This document shows, one piece after another, positions 1 to 7,331 of a stretch of DNA of 40,625 nucleotides. The stretch comes from an uncultured Eubacteriales bacterium (lineage in GTDB: Bacteria > Bacillota > Clostridia > Oscillospirales > Acutalibacteraceae), in the NCBI GenBank assembly GCA_900316615.1, contig ONDU01000027.1, positions 1 to 40,625 of the forward strand, in the 5' to 3' direction. The notes beneath the pieces are model-generated. The model was given only the letters and a program-made list of their open reading frames with translations. It did not search any database and was not told the DNA's origin. How positions within the stretch are numbered: the stretch's first letter is position 1; every line of letters begins with the position of its first letter. A program made the position numbers and the translations under genes.

Positions 1-33
1 GGTCTCTTTTATTCAGTTTTAGTATCAAATCAG

Positions 34-55
34 TGATAAAAATTATCATTATACT
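34..55 (+). promoter_or_regulatory. Possible promoter/operator ahead of TIR gene
   Basis: A short dyad TGATAA-AAA-TTATCA (34-48) is followed at once by a -10-like TATACT (50-55). No convincing -35 hexamer is visible. This would place a transcript start near 62. The role as operator is inferred only from symmetry and position. Confidence 0.25.
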
Positions 56-78
56 AATTTGCATTTGCAATGTATTGA

Positions 79-876
79 TTTATTCAGTGTTTCCTTAACT
101 ATAGCCCATCCAACTATTTTTATAACAACACTTTCAACCAACATCTTACAAAAGGGAGCGAGCTATTCAGTCAACATGAAAAGGAAGTACAGGATTGCTT
201 ATCCCAATATATAACAGAAGATGGTGTAATTAACGGTTCCGACTTAAAAGAACATTGGTTTTCGATTTCTGATAAGGATATTTTTATATCACATTCACAC
301 AAGGATATAAATAAAGTAAAGGCGTTTGCAGGCTGGTTATATGATACTTTTGGATTAAAAGCCTTCATTGATTCTTGTTCATGGGGATACTGTGATAAAT
401 TACTAAAAAAAATAGACAACAAATATTGCTACAAACCCAAAAGTAAAACATATGATTATGATTTACGCAACTATACAACAAGCCACGTTCATATGATGTT
501 ATCAACTGCTTTAGCTGAAATGCTGAACAAAACTGAATGCGTTATTTTTTTTAATACTCCAAATTCAATAAGCATGAGCGATGAACTTACAAAAATAAAA
601 AAAAGGGAAGCAACGCTATCACCTTGGATTTATTACGAATTGTCAATGATGACATTAATAAAATCGACACAACCCAGAAAAATCATTTTAGAACACTCTG
701 CATATAGTGATATTAATATAAAATATGATGTTTCTAAAATCCTTAAAGAACTTACACAAATAGATGATTCTACTTTATTGTCATGGAGAGATAAATGGAA
801 TAATCGCTCTATTATGTGCAAGGAAGAACCATTAGACGTTTTATATGAAATCATCTATCCAAAATCATCAAAATAA
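79..876 (+). CDS. TIR-domain protein, start codon not identifiable
   Basis: The frame is open from just after the TGA at 76-78 to the TAA ending at 876, about 265 codons. It carries a TIR-like box 1 (DIFISHSHKD), then AFIDSCSWG, a second core strand (TECVIFFNTPNS) and a helix with SPWIYYEL, whose Glu is the best candidate for an NADase catalytic residue. Bacterial TIR proteins cleave NAD or signal in anti-phage defence; that role here is inferred from the family. The protein-like sequence begins well before the first usable ATG (493), which would delete box 1. The only earlier in-frame ATG (70) meets a TGA two codons later. So either a non-ATG start is used or the 5' end is damaged. The gene is AT-rich compared with its neighbours, which suits an accessory gene. 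No partner effector is visible because the window begins here. Confidence 0.6.
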   Translation, partial: FIQCFLNYSPSNYFYNNTFNQHLTKGSELFSQHEKEVQDCLSQYITEDGVINGSDLKEHWFSISDKDIFISHSHKDINKVKAFAGWLYDTFGLKAFIDSCSWGYCDKLLKKIDNKYCYKPKSKTYDYDLRNYTTSHVHMMLSTALAEMLNKTECVIFFNTPNSISMSDELTKIKKREATLSPWIYYELSMMTLIKSTQPRKIILEHSAYSDINIKYDVSKILKELTQIDDSTLLSWRDKWNNRSIMCKEEPLDVLYEIIYPKSSK

Positions 877-883
877 ATTGAAA

Positions 884-914
884 AACCGCTGAGGAAGCAC
901 ATCACTCAGCGGTT
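884..914 (+). terminator. Hairpin after TIR gene
   Basis: A 10-bp perfect stem AACCGCTGAG / CTCAGCGGTT with an 11-base loop lies 8 bases after the TIR stop codon. There is no T-tract after it, so it may be an mRNA-stabilising or weak terminator hairpin. Confidence 0.45.
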
Positions 915-926
915 CAGACTGTAGAT

Positions 927-1091
927 ATGAATCTTAAAACAATTATTCCTATTATATCTATTTTATCCGTTGCTGTAATGGTACTTTGGGGATTTCTCGG
1001 AAATGGTTGGAACTACAGCTGGCTGGCGGTATTCGTAGGCGGCGTTGTGATTGCCATTCTGAGCATCATCGACAAGAACAAGAAACAATAA
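927..1091 (+). CDS. 54-residue two-helix membrane protein, unknown function
   Basis: This short ORF encodes 54 residues beginning MNLKTIIPIISIL and ending DKNKKQ. It has two hydrophobic segments: about residues 5-24, then after a Gly/Asn/Trp turn (GNGWNYSW) about 32-48, and a Lys-rich charged end. It resembles the small hypothetical two-helix membrane proteins found in gut Clostridia; I cannot assign a function. No good ribosome binding site is visible before the ATG. It lies on the same strand as the TIR gene, separated by the 884-914 hairpin, and is followed by a terminator-like hairpin, so it may be an independent unit. Confidence 0.6.
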   Translation: MNLKTIIPIISILSVAVMVLWGFLGNGWNYSWLAVFVGGVVIAILSIIDKNKKQ

Positions 1092-1108
1092 CTGAACTAA
1101 CGAATTTC

Positions 1109-1142
1109 AAGGCATTTGCCATTGCGGTGAGTGCCTTATTTT
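1109..1142 (+). terminator. Probable terminator of the small membrane protein gene
   Basis: AAGGCATTT pairs with GAGTGCCTT over 9 positions, two of them G-T wobbles, and is followed by ATTTT. It begins 17 bases after the stop codon of the 54-residue gene. Confidence 0.5.
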
Positions 1143-1189
1143 ACGCAGAAAAATGGAATTTATACGTCGTTTATGTATTAAAAATAACT

Positions 1190-1363
1190 TTAGTTCACAT
1201 GAAGGAATGTTCCTGCCGCCATCATCGGAAAGTGCAAAACCTGCTGGCAGGCCGCATTTTTGATGGCTCTGCTGTCAAGAGTGCTTTTGCGGTTTTGAGG
1301 CTTGCGGAAAATTCCACGAGATGCTGCAATCACCAAGACTTTTATGTTTTCTTTAAATTTCAT
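1190..1363 (-). CDS. Doubtful 57-residue antisense ORF
   Basis: An ATG-initiated frame of 57 codons begins MKFKENIKVLVIAASRGIF. No clear ribosome binding site precedes it, only an A-rich run, and I recognise no family. It fills most of the otherwise empty 1143-1377 stretch, which also contains the small inverted repeat CCTGC-TG-GCAGG. It may be a real small gene or a non-coding relic. Confidence 0.2.
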   Translation of the reverse strand: MKFKENIKVLVIAASRGIFRKPQNRKSTLDSRAIKNAACQQVLHFPMMAAGTFLHVN

Positions 1364-1377
1364 CTTGATTTTTTATC

Positions 1378-1405
1378 TTGACTTTAGGATTGCGTATGAT
1401 ATAAT
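1378..1405 (+). promoter_or_regulatory. Sigma-A type promoter for dusB
   Basis: TTGACT (1378-1383), a 16-base spacer, and TATAAT (1400-1405) preceded by TG one base upstream, an extended -10. Transcription should begin near 1412, about 36 bases before the chosen dusB start. Confidence 0.75.
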
Positions 1406-1447
1406 AACCCAAAGTAAAAGCATAACTTTGATATGAGGGCGTTTTTT

Positions 1448-2416
1448 ATGATGATAGGTAATGTTGAGATAAACGGAATTGCGGGACTTGCACCGATGGC
1501 AGGAGTTGCCGACAGGGCTTTCAGAGAAATATGCAGGGAAATGGGAGCATGCTATGTTGTAAGTGAAATGGTAAGCTCCAAGGGGGTTTCATATAAAAAC
1601 GAACGCTCAACCGAGCTTATGGCGGTTTCCGATTACGAACACCCCTGTGCAGTACAGATTTTCGGAAATGAGCCTGATACTATGGCTTTAGCCGCAAAAA
1701 CCGCACTTGAATTCAAGCCTGATATTTTAGATATAAATATGGGCTGTCCTGCACCTAAGATAGCAGGAAACGGAAGCGGCTGTGCATTGATGAAAAATCC
1801 TAAGCTTTGCGGTGAAATAGTCAAGGCTGTTGTAAAGGCATCGGATATACCTGTAACTGTAAAGATACGGAAAGGCTATGATGATGAACATCTTAATGCT
1901 TTGGAAGTAGCTCAGTATTGCGTTGAAAACGGTGCTTCGGCAGTCGCAATACACGGCAGAACAGCAAAACAAATGTACAAGCCGTATGCAGATTGGGAAA
2001 TAATTGCAGAACTGAAAGAGAAACTCCCTGTTCCGGTTTTGGGCAACGGTGATATTACGGACGGAATATCTGCAAAAAAAATGCTCGACATGACAGGCTG
2101 CGATTTGCTTCTCGTTGGAAGAGCAAGTATTGGAAATCCTTGGATATTCAAACAGATTAATGAATATATATTCAGCGGAGAAAGTATTATCCAGCCTTCC
2201 TACGATGAACGGCTTGAAATTATGGCAAGGCATGTAAGAAAGATATGCATCTACAAGGGAGAATACATAGGTATGAAAGAAGCCCGAAAGCATATAGCAT
2301 ACTATCTTAAAGGCTTTCACGGTGCAGCAGCTTTCAGGAATGAAGCAGGCAGACTATGCACCTATGACGATATGTTAAAGCTTATTGAAAATGTGAGAAA
2401 AACATTTGAATTATAA
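1448..2416 (+). CDS. dusB: tRNA-dihydrouridine synthase (DusB/NifR3 family)
   Basis: FMN-dependent enzyme that reduces specific uridines in tRNA to dihydrouridine. The N-terminal barrel opens with LAPMAGVADRAFRE, and the catalytic-cysteine motif MGCPAPKI is followed by GNGSGCALM. KIRKGYDD, AIHGRTAKQMY and the phosphate-binding GNGDI and GRASIGNPWIF complete the FMN/tRNA-binding barrel; the C-terminal helical part ends near ENVRKTFEL. The length of 322 residues is normal for DusB. An in-frame ATG lies at 1433, but the ribosome binding site GAGGG (1435-1439) overlaps it and is correctly spaced for ATG 1448, giving MMIGNVEI. A strong promoter lies just upstream. It stands alone here, without the ntrB or lysS neighbours seen elsewhere. 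Confidence 0.93.
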   Translation: MMIGNVEINGIAGLAPMAGVADRAFREICREMGACYVVSEMVSSKGVSYKNERSTELMAVSDYEHPCAVQIFGNEPDTMALAAKTALEFKPDILDINMGCPAPKIAGNGSGCALMKNPKLCGEIVKAVVKASDIPVTVKIRKGYDDEHLNALEVAQYCVENGASAVAIHGRTAKQMYKPYADWEIIAELKEKLPVPVLGNGDITDGISAKKMLDMTGCDLLLVGRASIGNPWIFKQINEYIFSGESIIQPSYDERLEIMARHVRKICIYKGEYIGMKEARKHIAYYLKGFHGAAAFRNEAGRLCTYDDMLKLIENVRKTFEL

Positions 2417-2438
2417 CGCAGTGCAGTCAGAGAAAAAA

Positions 2439-2528
2439 CATAAAGCTCAGGTCAAGTTTTTTTAAAAGGCTTACGGCTGCCAACGGCAGAGCCTTTGGCA
2501 GGATTTTCAAGGTCAATGCCCCTGAACT
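2439..2528 (+). repeat. Decayed copy of a three-hairpin intergenic repeat
   Basis: This stretch aligns along its length with the reverse complement of 35590-35678. Shared blocks include CATAAAG, GGTCAAG, AAAGGCTT, GGCAGAGCCTTTGG and GGATTTT. In the other copy the three hairpins are perfect; here the arms carry unpaired substitutions (for example CCAACGGC opposite GCCTTTGG), so the copy appears to be degenerating. It begins 22 bases after the dusB stop. Confidence 0.65.
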
Positions 2529-2536
2529 CATAGTTA

Positions 2537-2587
2537 TTAAGGCAACACCGCACAATTTGCTTAGCAAATTGTGCGGTGTTGCCTTAA
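2537..2587. repeat. Perfect 24-bp palindromic hairpin with 3-base loop
   Basis: The left arm (2537-2560) starts TTAAGGCAACACCGC and the right arm (2564-2587) is its exact complement, closed by a TTA loop. It is far longer than a terminator stem and has no T-tract. It may be a solo repetitive palindrome or a minimal MITE; no second copy occurs in this window. Confidence 0.7.
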
Positions 2588-3055
2588 AACTTACTATCCC
2601 GGCGGCACGATTGCGTTCGATTTAAGGTTTGTGTCAAAAAGCGAGACCGGAACGTTTAACAGAGCTTTAAGAACTGCAAAAGACAACTGTTATGTCTTTG
2701 AATAATCAAAAATGGGGCTGTCACGTTATGACCCGCTTACATTTTATGCCTCTCTCGGAGGGAGGAAAAACGGTGAAGGGAGTATCCGTTCTAAAAATTG
2801 CTTTCCGTGTGATAACGATTTCAGAAAAAGCAAAAATTAATGAGTCTTTATACCTTGTTAAATTGTAATTTTTAAAATACAGCATAAAATTATGATTAAT
2901 AAAAAAAACAGATGTCAATATTAAGCTATATGAGCAAATTATATATTTTTTATGTTAGTAAACACCTTATAATTTGTAAAAATATCAGAAATATTTAACA
3001 AATTACAAATTTTATCGTAATTCATAAAAAAGGGATTTTATTTTTCAGGGAAAAG
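2588..3055 (+). other. Noncoding stretch with a possible gene remnant
   Basis: A short open frame at 2589-2705 reads TYYPGGTIAFDLRFVSKS and ends at a TAA without any start codon. It could be the tail of a lost gene; I cannot name it with confidence. From about 2820 the DNA becomes strongly AT-rich with no coding signal until the penicillin-binding protein gene. Confidence 0.25.
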
Positions 3056-3064
3056 TGATATAAT
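3056..3064 (+). promoter_or_regulatory. Extended -10 element ahead of the PBP gene
   Basis: TGATATAAT matches an extended -10 element exactly. The -35 position holds only a weak TTTTAT. Transcription from here would give a leader of about 150 bases before the PBP gene; I recognise no riboswitch in it. Confidence 0.45.
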
Positions 3065-3218
3065 AGCTGAGGTTGTATTTATATATAAAGAATGTCGTAT
3101 TATTAACAGTGGGTAATCATAGTAAGCAGAAGCACCGAAAAGGTAAAAATAAACATACTATACTCACGGTAATAACTTAAAGATGTTAATTGCAAGATTA
3201 ATGGAGGTTTGAATTCTT

Positions 3219-5687
3219 ATGGGAAAAATAGGAAATCAATATGACAGCCGAATAACTCCGGGCAGCGTAGCAGCAGCAGGAATAAAAGGATTTTTTTCTT
3301 TAATATGGAAGCTGCTCTCCACATTATTTATGGTAATGCTGGTGTCCGGAGGAATAGTAGCTGTAGCTATGTGCATATATCTGTACGGACTGGCTTGTCA
3401 GCCGACGGGTATAGACTTGGCAAGTGAAAAGCAGGAGCAGACATCATTTTTATATATATACAATGATAAAAATGAGCCTGTAGAATATCAGAGACTTCAC
3501 GGTCAGGAAAACAGGGTATGGGTAAGTCTTGACAATATTCCTAAGGCTATGATAGAAGCTCAGGTTGCAATTGAGGACAAGCGTTTCTATGAGCATTCGG
3601 GAGTTGACTGGGTAAGAACAGGCGGAGCCATATTAAATCTCGGTTCGGATTCCAGCTACGGAGGTTCAACCATAACTCAGCAGCTCATAAAGAATATCAC
3701 AGGAAAAAATCAGGTAAGTATAACCAGAAAGCTTTCTGAGATATTCAAGGCACTTAATCTTGAAAAAGAATACACAAAAGACGAGATTCTTGAAGCATAC
3801 CTTAATATAGTAAATTACGGAAGCGGCTGTCAGGGAGTACAGGCAGCAGCAAACCTTTATTTTGCAAAGGACATAAAGGATTGTTCCATAGCTGAGTGTG
3901 CCGCAATCGCAGGAATAACTCAGAACCCTGCCGCATACAATCCTCTCGCTTATCCGAAGGAAAACAAAAAAAGACGTGATACCATTATATGGGTTATGTA
4001 TGATTTGGGAAAAATAAGCAAAGAGGAATATGAGCAGGCACAGAAGGAATCCGATGAAATGAAGTTTGTCGGATACGAGAACAACGAAAAGGAAAAGGAA
4101 AAGGAAGAGAAAAACGCAAACAGCAAGCAGGGCTATATATCCAACTGGTATGTTGAAGCAATGTTCAGAGATTTGGAAAAGGAGCTTGCTCAGGAGCTTA
4201 ATATAAGCGAAAGCCTTGCTTCCAACAAGATATATTCAGGCGGTCTTAAGATTTACAGTGCTATGGACTTGGATTTTCAGAAATTTTGTCAGAACTATAT
4301 TCAGACCGTAAGCACTCCATACGACCCCAACTGTCAGATAGCAGTTGTTATGACGGGTCTTGACGGACGTGTGATAGCATCTGTCGGCGGAAGAAACAAG
4401 AAAGATTCAATGTTTATCTGGGACAGAGCGAATATAGCAATTCTCCAGCCCGGTTCATCAATCAAGCCTATAATCCCTTATCCGCTGGCTCTTGAGAAAA
4501 ACATATATCACTATTCCTCAATGGTAAAGGATCAGCCTATAGAACACTGGGCAACAAATGCAGACGGAAGCGTAAAATCGGGTCCTGACAACGTATACGG
4601 CTCATATCTCGGAGAAATTACCCTCCCTGATGCAATAGAAAGGTCATCAAACGCAACCGCTGCTCAGACTATGGAGCTTGTAGGTCCTAAATCAGGCTAC
4701 AGTCAGGCTATAAACAAAATGTATTTCAGACATCTTTCAACGGAAGATGCAACAAACCTCGGAGCACTTTCTATAGGCGGTCTTAACGGCGGTGTTACCG
4801 TAAGAGAAATGGCTACCGCATATCAGTATATGGGCAATGGTGGAAAAGTCTACGATACCTACACATATTATTATGTAGAGGACGCATCGGGAAATGTTAT
4901 AATTGACCACCGTGACCAGATACCTATACAGGCATATTCATCACAGACAGCAAGTATGATGAACAGACTGCTTAACTACAACGTTGTAAACAACAATCCC
5001 GCACATACAAGTGCAGGACTTGCAAGAATACCCGGCTGGGATATTCTCGGTAAAACAGGTACGACCGACAGCGGTAAAGACCACTGGTTCTGCGGACTTT
5101 CACCTTATGCTACCTGTGCAGTATGGACAGGTTACGATACTCCTTCTGCTTTGTCAAACTCAACATTTCCTGTTGCGGCTGAGATATTCCATGACCTTAT
5201 GGCTGAATACCTCAAAAACAAGGAAGCAAAGGAATATTCCATCGACGATACTCTGGAAAGACACGAATTCTGTTCCGTAACGGGCTTGCTCGCAGGCTCC
5301 TATTGCTCAAAGACCTATACGGGTTACTACAAAAAGGATAATGTTCCCGAATACTGCTCAGGCTATCACGGCGGATATACCTCATACAGCAACAGTAATT
5401 ACTACAGCAATTATTATAATTCATACAGCAATTATAACAGCTATAACAGCTACAGCAGCTCTGACGATGATGACGATGATGACGACAGCAGCTCATACTA
5501 TTCTTCCGATACGTCATCTGATGATTACAGCAGCTCGGATACGTCATCTGATGATTACAGCAGCTCCGATACGTCTTCAGATACTACAAGCTCAGATACC
5601 TCTGGCGGCGGTACGGATACCTCGGGCGGAGATGTTGTATCGGGCGGAGATGTTACACCCGGCGGCGACTCTGCATCGTCAACCTAA
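3219..5687 (+). CDS. Class A penicillin-binding protein, bifunctional
   Basis: Membrane-anchored peptidoglycan glycosyltransferase/transpeptidase (PBP1A/1B type) of 822 residues. A cytoplasmic segment is followed by one membrane helix (about 32-58). The GT51 domain contains the catalytic Glu in EDKRFYEHSGVDW (118-131), plus GGSTITQQL. A Lys/Glu-rich linker near 285-300 leads to the transpeptidase domain: S413-x-x-K416 in PGSSIKP, S476-S-N478, and K612-T-G-T-T. After about residue 715 comes an unusual tail rich in Tyr, Ser and Asn, then eight consecutive Asp, then repeats of SSDTSSDDYS, then Gly/Asp/Thr-rich sequence. The tail is probably extracellular and disordered; its role is unknown. The ribosome binding site GGAGG lies 12 bases before the ATG. 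The gene appears monocistronic and is followed by a cloverleaf repeat. Confidence 0.93.
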   Translation: MGKIGNQYDSRITPGSVAAAGIKGFFSLIWKLLSTLFMVMLVSGGIVAVAMCIYLYGLACQPTGIDLASEKQEQTSFLYIYNDKNEPVEYQRLHGQENRVWVSLDNIPKAMIEAQVAIEDKRFYEHSGVDWVRTGGAILNLGSDSSYGGSTITQQLIKNITGKNQVSITRKLSEIFKALNLEKEYTKDEILEAYLNIVNYGSGCQGVQAAANLYFAKDIKDCSIAECAAIAGITQNPAAYNPLAYPKENKKRRDTIIWVMYDLGKISKEEYEQAQKESDEMKFVGYENNEKEKEKEEKNANSKQGYISNWYVEAMFRDLEKELAQELNISESLASNKIYSGGLKIYSAMDLDFQKFCQNYIQTVSTPYDPNCQIAVVMTGLDGRVIASVGGRNKKDSMFIWDRANIAILQPGSSIKPIIPYPLALEKNIYHYSSMVKDQPIEHWATNADGSVKSGPDNVYGSYLGEITLPDAIERSSNATAAQTMELVGPKSGYSQAINKMYFRHLSTEDATNLGALSIGGLNGGVTVREMATAYQYMGNGGKVYDTYTYYYVEDASGNVIIDHRDQIPIQAYSSQTASMMNRLLNYNVVNNNPAHTSAGLARIPGWDILGKTGTTDSGKDHWFCGLSPYATCAVWTGYDTPSALSNSTFPVAAEIFHDLMAEYLKNKEAKEYSIDDTLERHEFCSVTGLLAGSYCSKTYTGYYKKDNVPEYCSGYHGGYTSYSNSNYYSNYYNSYSNYNSYNSYSSSDDDDDDDDSSSYYSSDTSSDDYSSSDTSSDDYSSSDTSSDTTSSDTSGGGTDTSGGDVVSGGDVTPGGDSASST

Positions 5688-5765
5688 ATCTTAGTTTATA
5701 TTTATGAAAAATTACAGACCCTTACAGGGTTGAATAAATACAAAGCTTCCGGCTTTGCTGACACG

Positions 5766-5860
5766 GCGATTGCAGCCGTAAAAAGACATACGTCTTTTTA
5801 CAGGGTTAAAGAGCATACGCTCTTTAACCGCCAATGCTCCGCATTGGCGGCTGCAATCGC
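5766..5860. repeat. Cloverleaf repeat element, copy 1
   Basis: Closing stem GCGATTGCAGCC (5766-5777) pairs perfectly with 5849-5860. Inside are three perfect hairpins: GTAAAAAGAC (5778-5787) with 5792-5801, loop ATAC; GGTTAAAGAGC (5804-5814) with 5819-5829, loop ATAC; and GCCAATGC (5830-5837) with 5841-5848, loop TCC. Only two bases lie between helices. CGGCTTTGC to the left and GCGAAGCCG to the right can extend pairing outward. The element lies between the PBP gene and hom. Confidence 0.85.
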
Positions 5861-5945
5861 ACGGGCGAAGCCGCAGACCTTTGCTCGGACGGAAAATATC
5901 TGTTCTGCGTTTAAAAAGTAAAGTAAAAATTTGAGGGGTGCAAAA

Positions 5946-7175
5946 ATGATACAGGTTGCAATTATGGGACATGGAGTAGTAGGCTCGGGAGTAGCCGAAA
6001 TACTGCTTACACACAAGAACAGCTTGAAAAAGAAGGTACATAACGATATAAGCATAAAGAAGATTCTTGATTTGAGAGAATTTCCCGGCTTGTCTTACTC
6101 GGATAAATTCACCAAGGATTTCAATGATATTGTAAATGACGAGGAAATAAAAGTAGTAGCAGAGGTAATGGGCGGAGTTCATCCCGCTTTTGATTTTGTA
6201 AAGCGTTGTCTTGAAGCAGGAAAAAGCGTAGTGACCTCAAATAAGGAGCTTGTTGCGAAAAAGGGAGCAGAGCTTCTTGCAATAGCAAAGGAAAAGAACG
6301 TAAGCTTTTTGTTTGAAGCAAGCGTAGGCGGCGGCATACCTATAATAAGACCGCTCAACAACTGTCTTGTAGCAAACGAGGTTGACGAAATCGCAGGAAT
6401 ACTTAACGGAACTACAAACTTTATACTTACAAAAATGATAACGGAAGCAATGTCATTCGAGGACGCACTTTCACTTGCACAGCAGCTCGGTTATGCTGAG
6501 CGTGACCCCTCCGCAGATGTAGAGGGTCACGATGCCTGCCGGAAGATATGTATTCTTGCGTCGCTTGCTTTCGGTAAGCACGTATATCCCGATAATATTC
6601 ATACAGAGGGTATAACAAAAATATCGCTTGAGGATGTCGAGTATGCAAACAACTGGGGAGGAGTTATAAAGCTTATAGGTGATGTAAAGCATATGGAAAA
6701 TAATATGCTTGATATATTTGTAGCACCTATGCTTATAAGCAGCGAAAGCCAGCTTTCCGGAATAGACGATGTTTTCAACGGAATTCTGGTAAGAGGCGAT
6801 GCAACGGGAGATGTTGTTTTCTACGGAAAGGGAGCAGGAAAGCTCCCCACAGCCAGTGCCGTTGTTGCCGATATAGTAGACTGCATAAAGCATATGTCTA
6901 CAGGAAAGTATCTTTTCTGGGAGGACTGTGACGGCAGTAATGTTATGCCTTATGAGGAAAGCGTATCCGCAATGTATGTAAGAGCAATCGGAGATATAAA
7001 GACAGCTGAAAAGGTATTCGGTGAAATTTCAAGGCTTACAAGGAAGAAGGCTCCCGATGACGAAATAGCTTTCACAACAGCTGAAATGTCCGTCAGGGAA
7101 TTTAAGTCAAAGCTTTCGGAGCTTGAGGAAAGCGGAGTAAGAGTAATTAATACGATAAGAATAGGCGACTTATAA
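5946..7175 (+). CDS. hom: Homoserine dehydrogenase
   Basis: NAD(P)-dependent reduction of aspartate semialdehyde to homoserine, the branch leading to threonine and methionine. The 409-residue protein has the Rossmann motif GHGVVGSG near residues 8-15, TSNKELVAKKG, the ILNGTTNFIL and GYAERDPSADVEGHDACRK catalytic-domain signatures, and a C-terminal region (about 335-409) whose spacing suggests an ACT fold but which lacks the usual DxPGVL signature. A TTG start at 5931 is possible, but GAGGGG at 5933-5938 is correctly placed for ATG 5946. It precedes lysC on the same strand, but a separate promoter and leader lie between them. Confidence 0.93.
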   Translation: MIQVAIMGHGVVGSGVAEILLTHKNSLKKKVHNDISIKKILDLREFPGLSYSDKFTKDFNDIVNDEEIKVVAEVMGGVHPAFDFVKRCLEAGKSVVTSNKELVAKKGAELLAIAKEKNVSFLFEASVGGGIPIIRPLNNCLVANEVDEIAGILNGTTNFILTKMITEAMSFEDALSLAQQLGYAERDPSADVEGHDACRKICILASLAFGKHVYPDNIHTEGITKISLEDVEYANNWGGVIKLIGDVKHMENNMLDIFVAPMLISSESQLSGIDDVFNGILVRGDATGDVVFYGKGAGKLPTASAVVADIVDCIKHMSTGKYLFWEDCDGSNVMPYEESVSAMYVRAIGDIKTAEKVFGEISRLTRKKAPDDEIAFTTAEMSVREFKSKLSELEESGVRVINTIRIGDL

Positions 7176-7235
7176 TAACAGCGAAGATACTAAAATTATA
7201 TATTACTGATTATGTACAATCTGACAAAATATACA

Positions 7236-7264
7236 TTGACTTTTATATTTTAATGTATTAAAAT
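7236..7264 (+). promoter_or_regulatory. Sigma-A type promoter for lysC
   Basis: TTGACT (7236-7241), a 17-base spacer and TAAAAT (7259-7264) lie between hom and lysC. Transcription should begin near 7271, giving a leader of about 60 bases. Confidence 0.65.
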
Positions 7265-7274
7265 AACCGATGGA

Positions 7275-7304
7275 TTCCCATTTCTGACTGTTTCAGAGCG
7301 GGAA
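7275..7304 (+). other. Leader hairpin upstream of lysC
   Basis: TTCCC (7275-7279) pairs with GGGAA (7300-7304), and TCTGA (7283-7287) with TCAGA (7293-7297), giving a two-part stem separated by an internal loop. It falls in the predicted lysC 5' leader. The leader is much too short for a lysine riboswitch or T-box, so any regulatory role is speculative. Confidence 0.35.
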
Positions 7305-7331
7305 CAATCTCAATAAGAAGGAGCTACACAA

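Noticed and set aside
70-78. ATG-TAT-TGA read as a selenocysteine or recoded start of the TIR protein
   Set aside because: No SECIS-like hairpin follows the TGA, and no ribosome binding site precedes the ATG.
34-876. Thoeris or other named defence system
   Set aside because: Only a TIR domain is visible; the diagnostic partner gene is not in the window.
986-1381. 131-codon plus-strand ORF
   Set aside because: It overlaps the 54-residue membrane protein in another frame, has Cys/Arg/His-rich shadow composition and lacks a ribosome binding site.
2589-2705. Fragment of a transsulfuration (PLP) enzyme
   Set aside because: GGTIAFDL is vaguely similar to the C-terminal part of such enzymes, but the match is too short to support the assignment.
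5341-5694. 117-codon ORF within the PBP tail
   Set aside because: It is an out-of-frame reading of the low-complexity repeat region.
5766-5860. Elements as plain rho-independent terminators
   Set aside because: No T-tract follows the stems, and several copies lie between genes that look co-transcribed.
7265-7331. Lysine riboswitch or T-box ahead of lysC
   Set aside because: The leader is only about 60 bases and contains one small hairpin, with none of the conserved core elements.
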